A DNA stretch of 62,000 nt from Symbiodinium natans (GCA_905221605.1 CAJNDS010000757.1:135001-197000); one strand, 5' to 3'; positions 19,218 to 29,110 are shown, counted from the stretch's first letter. Translations and numbers: made by a program. Notes: generated from the sequence alone by a model not told the origin.

Positions 19218-19338
19218 GTGGGTTTAGGGCTTAATTAGGGCTTAGGGTATAGGGTTTAGGGTTTCGGGTTTGGGGTTTAGGGGTTTTAGGGTTTCGGGTT
19301 TAGGGTTTAGGGTATCGGGTTCAGGGTTTAGGGTGTAG

Positions 19339-19523
19339 GATCGTACATCCATGCTGTGGATGGCGGCGTGCACCGGAGTGCTGTTGCAGACATCATCGAG
19401 CATGAGGCGCAGGAGAGACGTGGCGAACGGCTCGCGCGACACCAAGGAAAGAGAAAGCATGATGCCATGTTGAACCCTACATCCGCCTATGCCCCAATCG
19501 GACTTGTAGACTTTGGGCTTTGA
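19339..19523 (+). CDS. candidate terminal exon, 61 codons
   Basis: GTAG|G acceptor; frame SYIHAVDGGVHRSAVADIIE-HEAQERRGERLARHQGKRK... -VDFGL then TGA. A 72-codon minus frame overlaps, but its C-terminus is telomere repeat; the + frame is the more protein-like. Confidence 0.45.
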
Positions 19524-19661
19524 GGTTTCGACGGCTTACGGCCTTGGGTCACTTCATGAGGTGACAGGCCGGATATACCCTAAACTACGGGCACACTAGA
19601 GGGTCAAAGTAGTCTAAATGCTAAACCCTAAGCCCGAAGCCCTTCTGGGGTACCTCTCTAG

Positions 19662-19749
19662 GGTCCAGCCCTTTCTCGAACAGGCTCCAGCTCCGTGGGG
19701 TACGTCGAATGGGGTGCTGGGGGACTCAGACGACGGAATGACACGCTGA
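19662..19749 (+). CDS. candidate terminal exon
   Basis: CTCTAG|G acceptor; frame VQPFLEQAPAPWGTSNGVLG-DSDDGMTR then TGA. Confidence 0.5.
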
Positions 19750-19853
19750 GCCTTCACGCCCGGCCTACAACCCAAAACCCTGGGTTCAGGGATCAGGGTT
19801 CAGGTTTAGGGGGTTTAGGGTTTAGAGATCAGGGTTTAGGGTTTAGGGTTTAG

Positions 19854-20003
19854 TGCTCAAGCGCCGAAGGACGCCCCCAACTGCAGCTCACTTGAACTCC
19901 TTTGGTTGGCCTTTGGCCCTCGGTACGAGACAGGCGAACGAAAGGGAACAGATCGCGACAACCGCGAGTTGGCGCAGGTGCTTCTCCACTGGCGAAGGGC
20001 TCC
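19854..20003 (+). CDS. candidate internal exon, 50 codons
   Basis: TTTAG acceptor in the repeat; frame AQAPKDAPNCSSLELLWLAF-GPRYETGERKGTDRDNRELA-QVLLHWRRAP, then GA donor into a family D-like element. Unrecognised. Confidence 0.45.
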
Positions 20004-20140
20004 GACCCCCCCAAAGAATACCACTATTTGCTTAAAAGCGCCCTAAAAATGAAGAATGATAATCCCCATATTACCCGTATAAGGAAAATCTGAAAATATT
20101 TTGTTTTTGTTGAAGTAGAATATACTACCTCTTCGGCACC
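20000..20140 (+). mobile_element. family D-like element (degenerate)
   Basis: Contains CCCCCCCAAAGAATACCACTATTTGCTTAAAAGCGCCC and the ATTACCCGTATAAGGAAAAT core seen in the FtsH-A family D intron. Ends not clear. Confidence 0.4.
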
Positions 20141-20269
20141 AAGCCCGAAACCCTGAATTCCTGAAACCGCTTTTGTGCATGTTCCCCTAAACCCTAAACC
20201 CTAAACCCTAAACCCTAAACCCTAAATCCTAAACCCCAAAGCCTAAAGCCTAAACCCTCAACAACATAG

Positions 20270-20314
20270 CACCTGCCGGGCCTCATGCTCGCAACTTTCG
20301 CTGTTGATACAGAG
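20270..20314 (+). CDS. candidate internal exon
   Basis: CATAG acceptor; H-L-P-G-L-M-L-A-T-F-A-V-D-T-E; donor GTTAGG. 45 nt. Confidence 0.4.
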
Positions 20315-20429
20315 GTTAGGGTTAGGGCTTAGGGCTTAGGGTTTCGGGTTTTTGGTTTAGGCTTTAGGGTAAAGGGTTAAGGTTGAACCCAAACTGAGCC
20401 CTAAGCCCTAAGTGAGGGTTTAGGGTTTG

Positions 20430-20506
20430 GGTTGAGGATTGTCTTGCTGACGTTGTAGAGGCGCGTCCAGATACTGAACACTTGAGCCTCAGCAATCACC
20501 AATATC
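20430..20506 (-). CDS. candidate internal exon, minus strand
   Basis: Minus acceptor TTCTAAG; frame MILVIAEAQVFSIWTRLYNV-SKTIL. A minus donor GTGAGT at 20593-20588 ends the upstream exon, so a spliced minus-strand gene is likely here. Confidence 0.45.
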
Positions 20507-20593
20507 ATTTTCTTAGAATCATGTAGTCACAACGTGCAGTAATTCCCCAAAGCGTTTCATTCTAGAGGCCCGGAACTCCTTGCACATACTCAC

Positions 20594-20614
20594 CTTGAAA
20601 CGAGGGACTTGGGT
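20594..20614 (-). CDS. exon end with GTGAGT donor, minus strand
   Basis: Minus K-S-L-V-S-R/GTGAGT. Upstream limit hidden by telomere-like sequence. Confidence 0.3.
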
Positions 20615-20657
20615 TTAAGGTTCAGGGTGTAGGGTTGTAGGGTTGAAAGGGACCCCC

Positions 20658-20860
20658 TCCCCCAAGTGGCGATTGAGCTCTCCCAGAAAGGGAGACCAAG
20701 ACACCACAAGCACCTGCGCTGCACAGATGGAATGTTTTTCGAAACTGCGGTTGATTTGGAGAGTACTATGGGCGTTAATCCTTATCAGGCTCCATATACC
20801 CTGTGGAATGTGGTTTTTTCTTGGCCACCCTCCAAATCCTTCCCAGCAATCTCTGGCTGA
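20658..20860 (+). CDS. candidate terminal exon, 66 codons
   Basis: Frame VAIELSQKGRPRHHKHLRCT-DGMFFETAVDLESTMGVNPY-... PSKSFPAISG then TGA. Overlapping frames in both strands are also long, so frame choice is tentative. Confidence 0.4.
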
Positions 20861-20889
20861 GAAACGAGCAGCAGATTGTTTTGTGTGAA

Positions 20890-20943
20890 GCCGCCCTTGT
20901 GGCAACGATGAAGGGCGACAACCTTCGGGCAGGCCGCTGGTGA
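20890..20943 (+). CDS. candidate terminal exon
   Basis: A-A-L-V-A-T-M-K-G-D-N-L-R-A-G-R-W then TGA. Confidence 0.35.
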   Translation, partial: AALVATMKGDNLRAGRW

Positions 20944-21108
20944 ATTGGCTAGCAAATCAGACAGGGAAGTTCATGGGTACGAGTCGTTCGTGGGCACGTA
21001 TGAGTACGGCTAGACCATGACACTAAACCCTAAACCCTAAACCCTAAACCCTCAACCCTAAATCCTAAACCCTAAACCCTAAACCCCATAAACCCTAAAC
21101 CCTACACC

Positions 21109-21210
21109 GTCAAGGATGCCAGTGGCGTCTGTCGTTTCAAGACACGCCGCCTGCAACCGCCGGAGCCAAGAGTCAGAAGCATAGATGAGAGTCCGGCCAG
21201 CCTCCTCCCC
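21109..21210 (+). CDS. candidate internal exon
   Basis: Frame VKDASGVCRFKTRRLQPPEP-RVRSIDESPASLLP, between telomeric array and poly-C. Confidence 0.45.
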
Positions 21211-21267
21211 CCCCCCCCCCGGGGGGGTTTGGGGTTTAGGGTTTAGGGTTTTCAGGGTATTGGGAAC

Positions 21268-21468
21268 CACCCTAAACCCTAAACCCTACACCCTAAACCC
21301 TAAACCCTAAACCCTAAACCCTAAACCCTAAGCCCTAAGCCCTAAGCCCTAAGCCCTAAGCCCTAAGCCCTAAACCCTAAACCCTAAACCCTAAACCCTA
21401 AACCCTAAACCCTAAGCCCTAAGCCCTAAGCCCTAAACCCTAAACCCTAACCCTTAAACCCTAAACCT
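21268..21468. repeat. telomeric array with homogenised CCCTAAG block
   Basis: CCCTAAA units flank two runs of CCCTAAG (about 21328-21370 and 21415-21435), i.e. local spread of one variant. Confidence 0.95.
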
Positions 21469-21469
21469 G

Positions 21470-21562
21470 TCCGAATCAGTTGCCCGCCTCGGCCTCTGCC
21501 GCTTGCAGAATGCATCCGGCAGAGACTGCCATCGCTGGACCAGGAAGCCCATCATAGCTGAG
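21470..21562 (+). CDS. candidate internal exon, 31 codons
   Basis: Frame SESVARLGLCRLQNASGRDC-HRWTRKPIIAE then GAG|GTTTAGGG. Confidence 0.45.
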
Positions 21563-21736
21563 GTTTAGGGTTTAGGGTTTAGGGTTTAGGGTTTAGGGTT
21601 TAGGGTTTAGGGAGAAATGGTTGGGGTTGAGCCGGAACAAACCTTGTGGTTCTATGGGCCCTGAGCCCTAAGCCCAAAACAGAACGCAGAAACTTCATTT
21701 GGCTAGGGCCCCAAACCCAACCCTCGGGCTTTTTAG

Positions 21737-21905
21737 GGCAGTCGTTGCCCTAACAAGTGTGCGGATCCAGATTAAACCCCCTGAAAGCCCAAACGCTACT
21801 TGGGAGTTTTATGGATACTTTCTGAAGTGCGGTTCCACCGAAGGAAACCTCTGCCATGACCCTAAAGGCGATATCCCAAGACACCCCGAGCCCGAAACCG
21901 CTTAG
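21737..21905 (+). CDS. candidate terminal exon, 56 codons
   Basis: TTTAG|GG acceptor; frame AVVALTSVRIQIKPPESPNA-TWEFYGYFLKCGSTEGNLCH-DPKGDIPRHPEPETA then TAG. Good composition; unrecognised. Confidence 0.5.
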
Positions 21906-22080
21906 GGTTTGGGGAGTTTGGGGTTTGGGGTGTGGGGTAAGCTTGCGCTGAGCCTTGTGCCCCAAACCCGAAGCCCTGGACCTTGCGGAAACCCTCAGCA
22001 CTACGCTTTTCTTCCCACCCTAAACCCCAAACCCTAAACCCTGAACCTTAAACCCTCAACCCTGAACCCTCAACTCTGGG

Positions 22081-22380
22081 GTGGGTTGGCTGCACTCTAC
22101 ATCCTGTACTCATGTTTTCTTTGTGTACTGTGATGATTATTCTTGTCAGGGACATTCTTACCGCTATTGCCATGTTATGTCCATTGTTAATAGTGCGAGT
22201 GGTCTCTCCTTTTTGGTGGGGTTCCTGTTCGAAGGGTTATCGTATCTTAGGTGTTTGTTCGGGGTACCCCTATGTTAGTAAATGCCCATACTAATATTGT
22301 AAATGCCCATTTGATCATGATGAAGACTGCAACTATGAGTACTATGCTCGCATCAGGGTTATGAGCATTGCGATTGTAGC
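22081..22380. other. T-rich unassigned stretch
   Basis: Low-GC sequence with open + frames of 60-65 codons that look non-coding (Cys/Phe/Val-rich). Nothing else recognised here. Confidence 0.4.
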
Positions 22381-22388
22381 AAGCGTAG

Positions 22389-22511
22389 ATGAAGCTCTAT
22401 GAGTCTTACGAGTTTTGGCGCGCCTGGCGCTGGCTCTTCCTGAGGTCCAGCTTCCCCTCTAGAGACACGGGTGCCTTGCCAGAGCCGCAACGGCAGTGGT
22501 CAAACTTCTGA
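22389..22511 (+). CDS. candidate small ORF or terminal exon
   Basis: ATG after GTAG opens MKLYESYEFWRAWRWLFLRS-SFPSRDTGALPEPQRQWSNF then TGA (40 aa), Trp/Arg-rich. A second + frame over 22463-22575 (RHGCLARAATAVVKLLSGCS...) is also open. Confidence 0.35.
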   Translation: MKLYESYEFWRAWRWLFLRSSFPSRDTGALPEPQRQWSNF

Positions 22512-22636
22512 GTGGGTGTTCGACGTGCGCTTCGAAAAGGGCAAAGGCAGAAGCTACAGGAGAAGCTGATTCGTGGGGGTTTGGGGTTTAGGGTTTAGGG
22601 TTTAGGGTTTAGGGTTTAGGGTTTAGGGTTTAGGGT

Positions 22637-22722
22637 GCAATCCATCCGAACCTCTGAACACAACCCTAAGCACACATACTCCCCCTCTTCCGTCCTCGGC
22701 TGCTGCAAAAGCTCCCCCAAAA
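22637..22722 (+). CDS. candidate exon
   Basis: Frame QSIRTSEHNPKHTYSPSSVL-GCCKSSPK, between two telomeric stretches. Confidence 0.3.
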
Positions 22723-23096
22723 CCCTAAACCCATTCCATTGCAATTTTTGCGTTCTTGTCATTCTTATACACTGAACCCTTAACCCGAAAATGCCCTAAC
22801 CCCGTAACGCTGGCATGCTCGAAACCCTGAACTCCTATTTGTTAACGACCCCCCCAAAAAAAATCAAAACAGCAACATTCTTCCCTATAAGGGCCACAGA
22901 GGGATTATTGTGTTTACGTCTTGGGGTTCTACGCGAGGGATTTTAATGGTTGTTTTTTTGGATTGTTCAGCAAAAAGTAGTAAACCCTATACTATAGATC
23001 CACAGAGCCCTAAACCCTGATTCCTAAACCCTGGATTAGTTCCTTGACCGAAATACTAGTAAAACAGTATGAGAAGGGAGCGCCGGGGTTCTAGGA

Positions 23097-23240
23097 TGCC
23101 CAGCAGTACCCTTATCCCCATGTGGGGCTTTTAGGCTCCCTTCTATACCTAAAAGGGCACCCGTTTAGGGTTAAGGTTTAGGGTCTAGGGTTTAGGGTTT
23201 AGGGTCTTTTTAATCCTAGGTTACTGGACAACCTATGGCT
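23097..23240 (+). mobile_element. family A element with internal telomeric array
   Basis: CTAGGATGCCCAGCAGTACC... GGGCACCCG is followed by a run of TTTAGGG units (23165-23205) and then ...CCTAGGTTACTGGACAACCTA. The same family at 44267-44372 has these two ends without any telomeric array. Confidence 0.65.
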
Positions 23241-23484
23241 TAGAGCTCCGGAGGCCCGGCCCGTGGTCCATTCCTCCCCCGCCCCCCCGCCTCGTAAAGC
23301 TTGGAAAGCTCCTTGCTCAAAACCCCTATACCCCCTAAACCCTAAACCCTAATTAAACCCCAAACCCTAAACTCTAGACCCTAAACCCTAAATCCTAAAC
23401 CCTAAGCCCAAGCCATAGGGGAAGCAAGCCCACTTTAAACATTGTTTAGGGGCTTCCACACCTAAATTTGCAGCTTTTACCATC

Positions 23485-23564
23485 CACCAGAGGTAGCTTC
23501 AGAGTCTCGAAGACAACGCCCCAAACCTTAAACAAACCCGAAAAGCCTCCAGAGCCTTAAACGC
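23485..23564 (+). CDS. candidate exon
   Basis: TTTGCAG acceptor; frame LLPSTRGSFRVSKTTPQTLN-KPEKPPEP then TAA. Confidence 0.35.
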
Positions 23565-23630
23565 AGGTTTAGGGTTTAGGGTTTAGGGCTTAGGGTTTAG
23601 GGTTTAGGGTTTAGGGTTTAGGGTTTAGGA
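23565..23630. repeat. telomeric array, TTTAGGG orientation
   Basis: About 9 units. Confidence 0.95.
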
Positions 23631-23867
23631 TTGGGTCCCCTTGATAGTGGCAGCTCCTACTGAGCAATGGTTAGTCGTAGCTACAAGGAGGGATACTCCA
23701 AAACCAAAAACTCAAACCCAGTAACCCTGAAACCCTAAACTGAACCCCAAACCTCTGAACCCTAAACCCTAAACCCTAAACCCTCTGTCACGCCCAATCT
23801 TCGGCCATGTTGGGCGAGGCAGGGGCGGGGTAGGGCATTCATGGGGAGCGACAGTCCCCCTAAACCC

Positions 23868-23993
23868 TAAACCCTAAACCCTTTATCCCTAAACCCTAAT
23901 CCCTAATCCCTAAACCCTAAACCCTAAACCCTAAACCCTAAACCCTAAACCCTAAACCCTAAACCCTAAACCCTAAACCCTAAACCCTAAACC
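23868..23993. repeat. telomeric array, CCCTAAA orientation
   Basis: About 18 units with CCCTAAT variants at the left. Confidence 0.95.
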
Positions 23994-23994
23994 C

Positions 23995-24039
23995 AGTACT
24001 GCGACCTGGGAGGTCCTCATTCGAGCCCTCGACCACTAA
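23995..24039 (+). CDS. candidate terminal exon
   Basis: S-T-A-T-W-E-V-L-I-R-A-L-D-H then TAA, immediately after a telomeric array. Confidence 0.4.
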   Translation, partial: STATWEVLIRALDH

Positions 24040-24182
24040 TCCACCCCCCCCCCTTCCTTGAGTGTGGTTTGCTCTTCTGGCTGGTAATCCGTTTAAGGGT
24101 TTAAGGGTTTTCAGGGTTTGAAGGATTTAGGGGTTTAAGGGTTTAAGGCTTTTAAGGGCTTAAGGGTCTTCAGAAAAGCTGG

Positions 24183-24279
24183 CTGGTTCTTAGTAGGGAA
24201 TGAGGGGAGGAGGGCCCTGAATAATCCCTTTAAGGGTACGTATAGCGCCCTCATTTCCTCATTCCCTACTAAGAACCAG
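24183..24279. mobile_element. 97-bp element with perfect 23-bp inverted ends
   Basis: CTGGTTCTTAGTAGGGAATGAGG at 24183-24205 is the exact reverse complement of 24257-24279. No target duplication was clear. Confidence 0.75.
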
Positions 24280-24544
24280 GGGACGGTGCTTTTCATTGTA
24301 GAAGGGCGGTGAGGTTCGTTGGGAATTCCTGGTCTGAGGGTTTTGGGTTTTGGGCAATCTCGCGAGAACTTGGATGCTGAAGGTGCTTGGGTCTGGGGTT
24401 TGGGCTTTGTTTTTGTTTTTTTTATTTTTGTGGGGGGGGGGGGGGCTTCGCAGCTCTCAATCCTCCCGAGTCCTGAGACCCAGAGTATCCCTATATCCCA
24501 CGTGCCCCCACTAAATCCTTCCTCCCTAAACCTCCCAAACCCCC

Positions 24545-24745
24545 AAACCAAAAACCTACCCGTAAACATCAACCCTACAAACCCTATACACCCTATCAAC
24601 CCTATCAACCCTATCAACCCTACAAACCCTGCAAACCCTATCAATCCCATCAGCCCTATAAACCTTGTCAACCCTATCAACCCTATAAACCCTATAAAAA
24701 CACTATCAACACCCCATGCAAAAACCATCTAAAAACCCTATAAAA
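24545..24745. repeat. CCCTATCAA / CCCTATAAA variant block
   Basis: About 20 units of a 9-nt relative of the telomere repeat; it produces the Ile/Gly-rich minus frame and Asn/Pro-rich plus frame here. Confidence 0.9.
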
Positions 24746-24778
24746 CCCTAAACCCTATAAACCCCGGAAACCCCAGGC

Positions 24779-24815
24779 CTTTGCCCGACGCGTCTGGCTG
24801 GGGCGCCCAGCCGGG
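24779..24815 (+). CDS. candidate internal exon
   Basis: CCCCAG|G acceptor; A-F-A-R-R-V-W-L-G-R-P-A; donor GTGACG. The 24900-25130 stretch after it holds no clear frame. Confidence 0.4.
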
Positions 24816-25139
24816 TGACGTTTGCTCGCATCGCAGGATCCGAAAAGTCCCAAAACTCGAAAGTTCAGGGTTCAGAATTTAGGGTTTAGGGTTTGGAGTT
24901 TGGAGTTTAGGGTTTGGGGTAAGCAATAACCCAGAACCCGAGGATCCTACATCTGTAAGCCTTGAGATTAGATTGAATAAACCTGGCTAATCGGGTTTTT
25001 GTTGCCGGGTCATGAACGCAACGTGCGTCCTCGTGCTTCATGGGTTCAATAATTAGGGGCCCTTAAATAAAGCATCCGAATTAGAATCTAGAGCAAGCCG
25101 GACATGAGCCCCAAACCCTAGCTAAACCCTAAGCACTAG

Positions 25140-25228
25140 CCCACCCTAAACCCTAAACCCTAAACCCCAAACCCTAAACCCTAAACCCTAAACCCCAAAC
25201 CCTAAACCCTAAACCCTAAACCCCAAAC
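25140..25228. repeat. telomeric array, CCCTAAA/CCCCAAA
   Basis: About 12 units, every third or so CCCCAAA. Confidence 0.95.
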
Positions 25229-25232
25229 GCCC

Positions 25233-25289
25233 AGGGCAAGCAGCAGCAGCCGCGCCGCGCGGGAGCCGCAGGCACGTTCGGGCGTATAG
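25233..25289 (+). CDS. candidate internal exon
   Basis: CCAG|G acceptor; G-K-Q-Q-Q-P-R-R-A-G-A-A-G-T-F-G-R-I; donor GTTTGT. Confidence 0.4.
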   Translation, partial: RASSSSRAAREPQARSGV

Positions 25290-25680
25290 GTTTGTGTCTC
25301 AGTGCCTCGGGGGGTGGAGGGATGTATGGTTTAGGGTTCTAAGGGCTTTAGGGTTTAGGTTTCCACAGGGTTTTTAGGGTTTAGGGTTTTATAGGGTTTT
25401 ATAGGGTTTTATAGGGTTTTAGGGTTTAGGGCTTAGGTTTTGTGGGTTTAGGGTTTAGGGTTTTCGGGCTTCGGGTGTTAGGGTTTGGGTTTGTAGGTTT
25501 TGGGATCTTAGTTTTTTGGGGTGATAGGGGTTTAGGTTTTGGGATTTTAGGGTTTTAGGCTGTTGGGGTTTAGGTCTCTTGAGATATTCAGAGGATTTGA
25601 GGGGCTGTCGGGCTTTAGATTTCGTGGATAGGGGCTGTTGGGCTTTTGAGCTGGGCTTGGGGGACTCAGGGGGAGGGGGC

Positions 25681-25780
25681 AAACCCTAAATCCTAAAACC
25701 CTAAACCCTAAACCCTAAACCCTAAACCCTAAACCCTAAACCCTAAACCCTAAACCCTAAACCCTAAACCCTAAACGAAC
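25681..25780. repeat. telomeric array, CCCTAAA orientation
   Basis: About 14 units. Confidence 0.96.
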
Positions 25781-25845
25781 CGCGGAGTTTAAGGCTTTCG
25801 CGTTCTCGGCTTCGGTTGTTTTGGGGTATAGGGTTCAGGCTTTAG

Positions 25846-25922
25846 GCTTTAGGGTTTAGGGTTTAGGGTTTAGGGTTTAGGGTTTAGGGTTTAGGGTTTA
25901 GGGTTTAGGGTTTAGGGTTTGG
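25846..25922. repeat. telomeric array, TTTAGGG orientation
   Basis: About 11 perfect units, opposite in direction to the array at 25681. Confidence 0.96.
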
Positions 25923-25935
25923 GGCTCAAGGTTAT

Positions 25936-26015
25936 CATGGGTTTCCCTACTACCCTCCTCTATACGCCCCCCCTCCCCAGCCCAGTTTTGAGGGGGGTGG
26001 TAGAGGGACCCATGA
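25936..26015. mobile_element. short inverted-repeat element
   Basis: ATGGGTTTCCCTACTACCC near the left end pairs with GGGTGGTAGAGGGACCCAT at the right, about 78 bp in all. Confidence 0.5.
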
Positions 26016-26301
26016 GTTTAGGGTTTGGGGTTTAGGGCTATATGTTTGCTGAGTGTGTTGTCCTTGGGCTCCTTGTCAATCTTGGCAACATGTATGCGAT
26101 GTCCTTCTTGGGGACCCCAAACCCTAAACCTTAAACCCTAAACCCTCAACCCCAAACCCCCAAAGCCCTAATTTTCCCTAAACCCTCCTGTCGGGTTTAA
26201 GGTTGAGGGTTTCGGGTTTAGGGTTTAGGGTCCCTGAACCCTAAACCCTTAGCCCTAAAGGTTCTTCAATTCAGCCCCCCGCCCCTTTTCTGAGTGCACA
26301 G

Positions 26302-26377
26302 GTGGAGCCAGAATCCTGGTACCACCACCAGGAGGAGAGGGAGTGGTCAGGATACGGCGGGACGCCCAGGAGACCGG
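26302..26377 (+). CDS. candidate internal exon
   Basis: TGCACAG|G acceptor; frame VEPESWYHHQEEREWSGYGG-TPRRP; donor G|GTTTCAGG. Both ends good. Confidence 0.5.
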
Positions 26378-26930
26378 GTTTCAGGGGTTTAGGGTTTAGG
26401 GCCGTAGGGTGTAGGGTGTAGGGTGTAGGGTGTAGGGTTTAGGGTTTAGGGTTTAGGGCTGCAGAGTTCATGGTTTATGAGGGTTCTTTTTGTTTTTTAT
26501 GTGGGGGGGGGGGGGGTCGGGACTTATAGGAGATCAGGATGTGTAGGGCTCTAGGGGTTTAGGGCTTGCAACGGTTTAGGCGTGGTAGGGTTTAGGGTTG
26601 TAGGGTTGAGCCCTAGACCCCCTCCTCAAACACCCTCAACCCTCAACCCGAAACCCTAAACCCTAAACCTATGTTCGAAACCTGATCCCTCCACAATCGC
26701 CGGCCAGAAGCCCCATAACCTCCAAACCCTAAACCCCTAGGCCTCAAACCCTCAACCCTTAACCCTACACAACCGCCTCATAAACCCCAAGACCCTCATA
26801 AACCCTAGAGCCCTCTGAACCCAAACCCTAAAAACCCCACCAAAAACCCTGAGCCCTTAAAACCCAAGCCCCTAACTCTTCAGCCTCAACCCCAAACACT
26901 CAGCCCTAACCCTAAATCCAAGACGCTAAG

Positions 26931-26986
26931 GGCCCGAAGACACCCAGAGCCTGAGTCTTGAAGTTTTTGACCTGCGCGGGGCTTGA
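26931..26986 (+). CDS. candidate terminal exon
   Basis: AAG|G acceptor; P-E-D-T-Q-S-L-S-L-E-V-F-D-L-R-G-A then TGA. 26560-26925 before it is degenerate CCCTAAA-like sequence. Confidence 0.45.
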
Positions 26987-27045
26987 GTCAGTTTCTCGAA
27001 GGCCCATGAAAGTCTACGGTTTAGGGTTTAGGGTTTAGGGTTTAG

Positions 27046-27335
27046 GGTTACATGCAACACCACTGAGACGGTCGACAAGACCATTCTGCGGAACCAGGTC
27101 TTGTGTGTGCCTGTCAATGGACGTCAGGTCGGTCACTGCAGGCAGTGCCTAGACAGTGAAAGGGCCGATGCAGATAAGTTGACCTCTGCCTCACGCACTC
27201 TACAGCTCACAGTGGCATCCAGCTCGGGTCCTGTCCCTGTCTTCGCGGTGTATGCTCCGCACGATACGTCGGACGAGGCCGAACGTAAAACCCCTTTTGG
27301 AATAAACTCGAGGATGTACTTTCTACCATCCCGCA
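27046..27335 (+). pseudogene. LINE-type endonuclease (EEP fold) fragment
   Basis: Long open frame NTTETVDKTILRNQVLCVPV... leading to LQLTVASSSG...FAVYAPHDTSDEAERK. The VYAPH(D) motif followed by DEAERKTPFW.KLEDVL..IP is typical of the apurinic-like endonuclease domain of non-LTR retrotransposons, which nick target DNA. The last part only reads correctly after a one-base frame change near 27285-27295, and no reverse transcriptase is visible, so this is a decayed fragment between telomeric arrays. Confidence 0.55.
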
Positions 27336-27439
27336 AGTTAGGGTTTAGGGTTTAGGGTTTAGGGTTGAGGGTTGAGGGTTTAGGGTTTAGGGTTTAGGGT
27401 TTAGGGTCTCCGGAGCATCCGGGTCTGTATGATTGTCCG

Positions 27440-27560
27440 GAGCTCTTAACTAGGCTGTTCGGCAGTATCCTTTTTTGCTTTTTTGGGTTCTGGGTTCCCT
27501 ATATTAGATGACTAGCCCAAAAAGTATGTACTTCTTCTTCTTCGGTCACTGGAAAGCCTA
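27440..27560 (+). mobile_element. family A-related element
   Basis: GCAGTATCC...TTTTTTGGGTTCTGGGTTCC...TAGCCCAAAAAGTATG: the same internal block as at 9535-9625 and close to family A. Ends imperfect. Confidence 0.45.
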
Positions 27561-27680
27561 AGCTAAAGGGATCGAATCATAAGGGAAGGACAACATGTGG
27601 GTATATAGTAGGTGTATATACGTATATGCCATATGCAGGGGATATGGGCGCCCATAAACCCTAGACACTATATTTAAGAG

Positions 27681-27717
27681 CCTCCGGCTCAAGCCGCCGA
27701 CCCCGCAGGAGAACAAG
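27681..27717 (+). CDS. candidate internal exon
   Basis: AAGAG acceptor; P-P-A-Q-A-A-D-P-A-G-E-Q; donor GTTTAAGG. Confidence 0.3.
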
Positions 27718-27904
27718 TTTAAGGTTTGGGGTTTGGTGATTTTGTTCGCGGTTGGGGGGGGGGTGGGGGGTGGGGGGGGTGGGGAGGGCGGGTGGGGGTG
27801 GGGGGGGGGGGGTGGGTGGGGGGTGGGGGGTTTGGGGGTAGGGGGGGGGGTAGGGGGGGCAGGGAGGTTTTCACCTCCTTTTCCCATCCAATGTTAGGGA
27901 AGCC

Positions 27905-28036
27905 TAACCCTAAACCCTAAACCCTAAACCCTCAACCCTCAACCCTACACCCTACACCCTACACCCTACACCCTACACCCTACACCCTACACCCTACACC
28001 CTAAACCCTAGCCCTAAACCCTAAACCCTAAACCCT
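27905..28036. repeat. telomeric array with homogenised CCCTACA block
   Basis: CCCTAAA at both ends, CCCTCAA, then eight consecutive CCCTACA units (27944-28000). Confidence 0.95.
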
Positions 28037-28065
28037 GTTAGGTTTTATGGTTTTAGACACCTCAG

Positions 28066-28140
28066 CCTTTCGTCGGAAGCCCTCGCAGAGGCAGCAGCGC
28101 TTCGAAGCCTAGCAGGTCGTACAAACAGCGAGGCCGGCAG
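28066..28140 (+). CDS. candidate internal exon, 25 codons
   Basis: CTCAG acceptor; frame PFVGSPRRGSSASKPSRSYK-QRGRQ; donor GTAGGG. Confidence 0.45.
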
Positions 28141-28400
28141 GTAGGGTTTCAGGGTGCAGGGTTTAGGGTTTAGGGGTTTAGGTTTTTGGGGTGTAGGGAT
28201 TTAGGGTTTGGGGTTTAGGGTTTAGGGGTTGGGGTCTCGCGTCTAGGGTTTAGGGTCTAGGTCTAGGGTTTAGGGTTTAGGGTCCAGGATTTAGGGTTGT
28301 AGGGGTTAGGGGTTTACGGGGTAAAGGAGGGTTCCTGCGTGACGTGCTGATTCTTAGGATCCACGGAAAGAGACCTAAGGAGGGGGACATTTTTTGCAGG

Positions 28401-28447
28401 AAGCCGGCAAGGGTACAGCCGCGGGTAGAGGAAGGAGCCTCAGCTGA
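28401..28447 (+). CDS. candidate terminal exon
   Basis: TTTTGCAG|G acceptor; E-A-G-K-G-T-A-A-G-R-G-R-S-L-S then TGA. Confidence 0.4.
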
Positions 28448-28518
28448 ACCCTACTTGCAGGTTCATGGGTATCTTCAGTAGGATTGTAAGCACGAAGTAA
28501 AGCAGCACACTGACACAG

Positions 28519-28616
28519 GACTCTCAAAACTGTGGAAAAGCTGCCCGCGGCCCTCTAAGCAAGGCCTGAACCACAATGGGTTAAAGCGGTTTATGGGGTT
28601 TCTAGAGTTTCTTTAA
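28519..28616 (+). CDS. candidate terminal exon
   Basis: ACACAG|G acceptor; frame LSKLWKSCPRPSKQGLNHNG-LKRFMGFLEFL then TAA. A GL.NHN motif recurs in the block at 34170-34260. Confidence 0.4.
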
Positions 28617-28944
28617 TTTCTAGGGTTTTTTAAGGTTTATAGTGCTTTTAATGGGTTATCGGGTTTATCAGCAACTGCGGAGGTTTGAGGAAAGCTTCGG
28701 GGAGCAAGGAAGCTTTGGGGGGGGGGGGGGGGCTTGGGGGAAAGTTTCGGGGGAAAACCCTTAAAAGGAAAAATGCTATAAACCCTACATGCCAGAAAAG
28801 CCCGGTCAACCCTGTGAACCCAGAAAAAAACTCCAAAGACCCTGTACAACGGTTTAGGGTTTAGGGTCCAGAGGAGCCGGGTGCTATAGATGCCCTTCCA
28901 GCCATAAAGCCTCATGAACCGATAAATCCCACAAAACACAAAAA

Positions 28945-29110
28945 ACTCATGAACAACTGATTAACAACCTGTCAACCCTATAAAGTAAGGGGTTTAAACG
29001 ACTCATGAACTACTTATTAACAACCTGTCAACCCTATAAAGTAAGGGGTTTAAAAAACTCATGAACTACTTATTAACAACCTATCAACCCTATAAAGTAA
29101 GGGGTTGAGT
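28945..29110. repeat. tandem repeat, 56-bp unit x 3
   Basis: Copies start ACTCATGAAC at 28945, 29001 and 29057, each with TTAACAACCT(G/A)TCAACCC. Confidence 0.95.

Noticed and set aside
24135-24728. 197-codon minus ORF with repeated IGLIGF
   Set aside because: Hydrophobic repeats come from the CCCTATCAA variant block; the rest crosses an inverted-repeat element.
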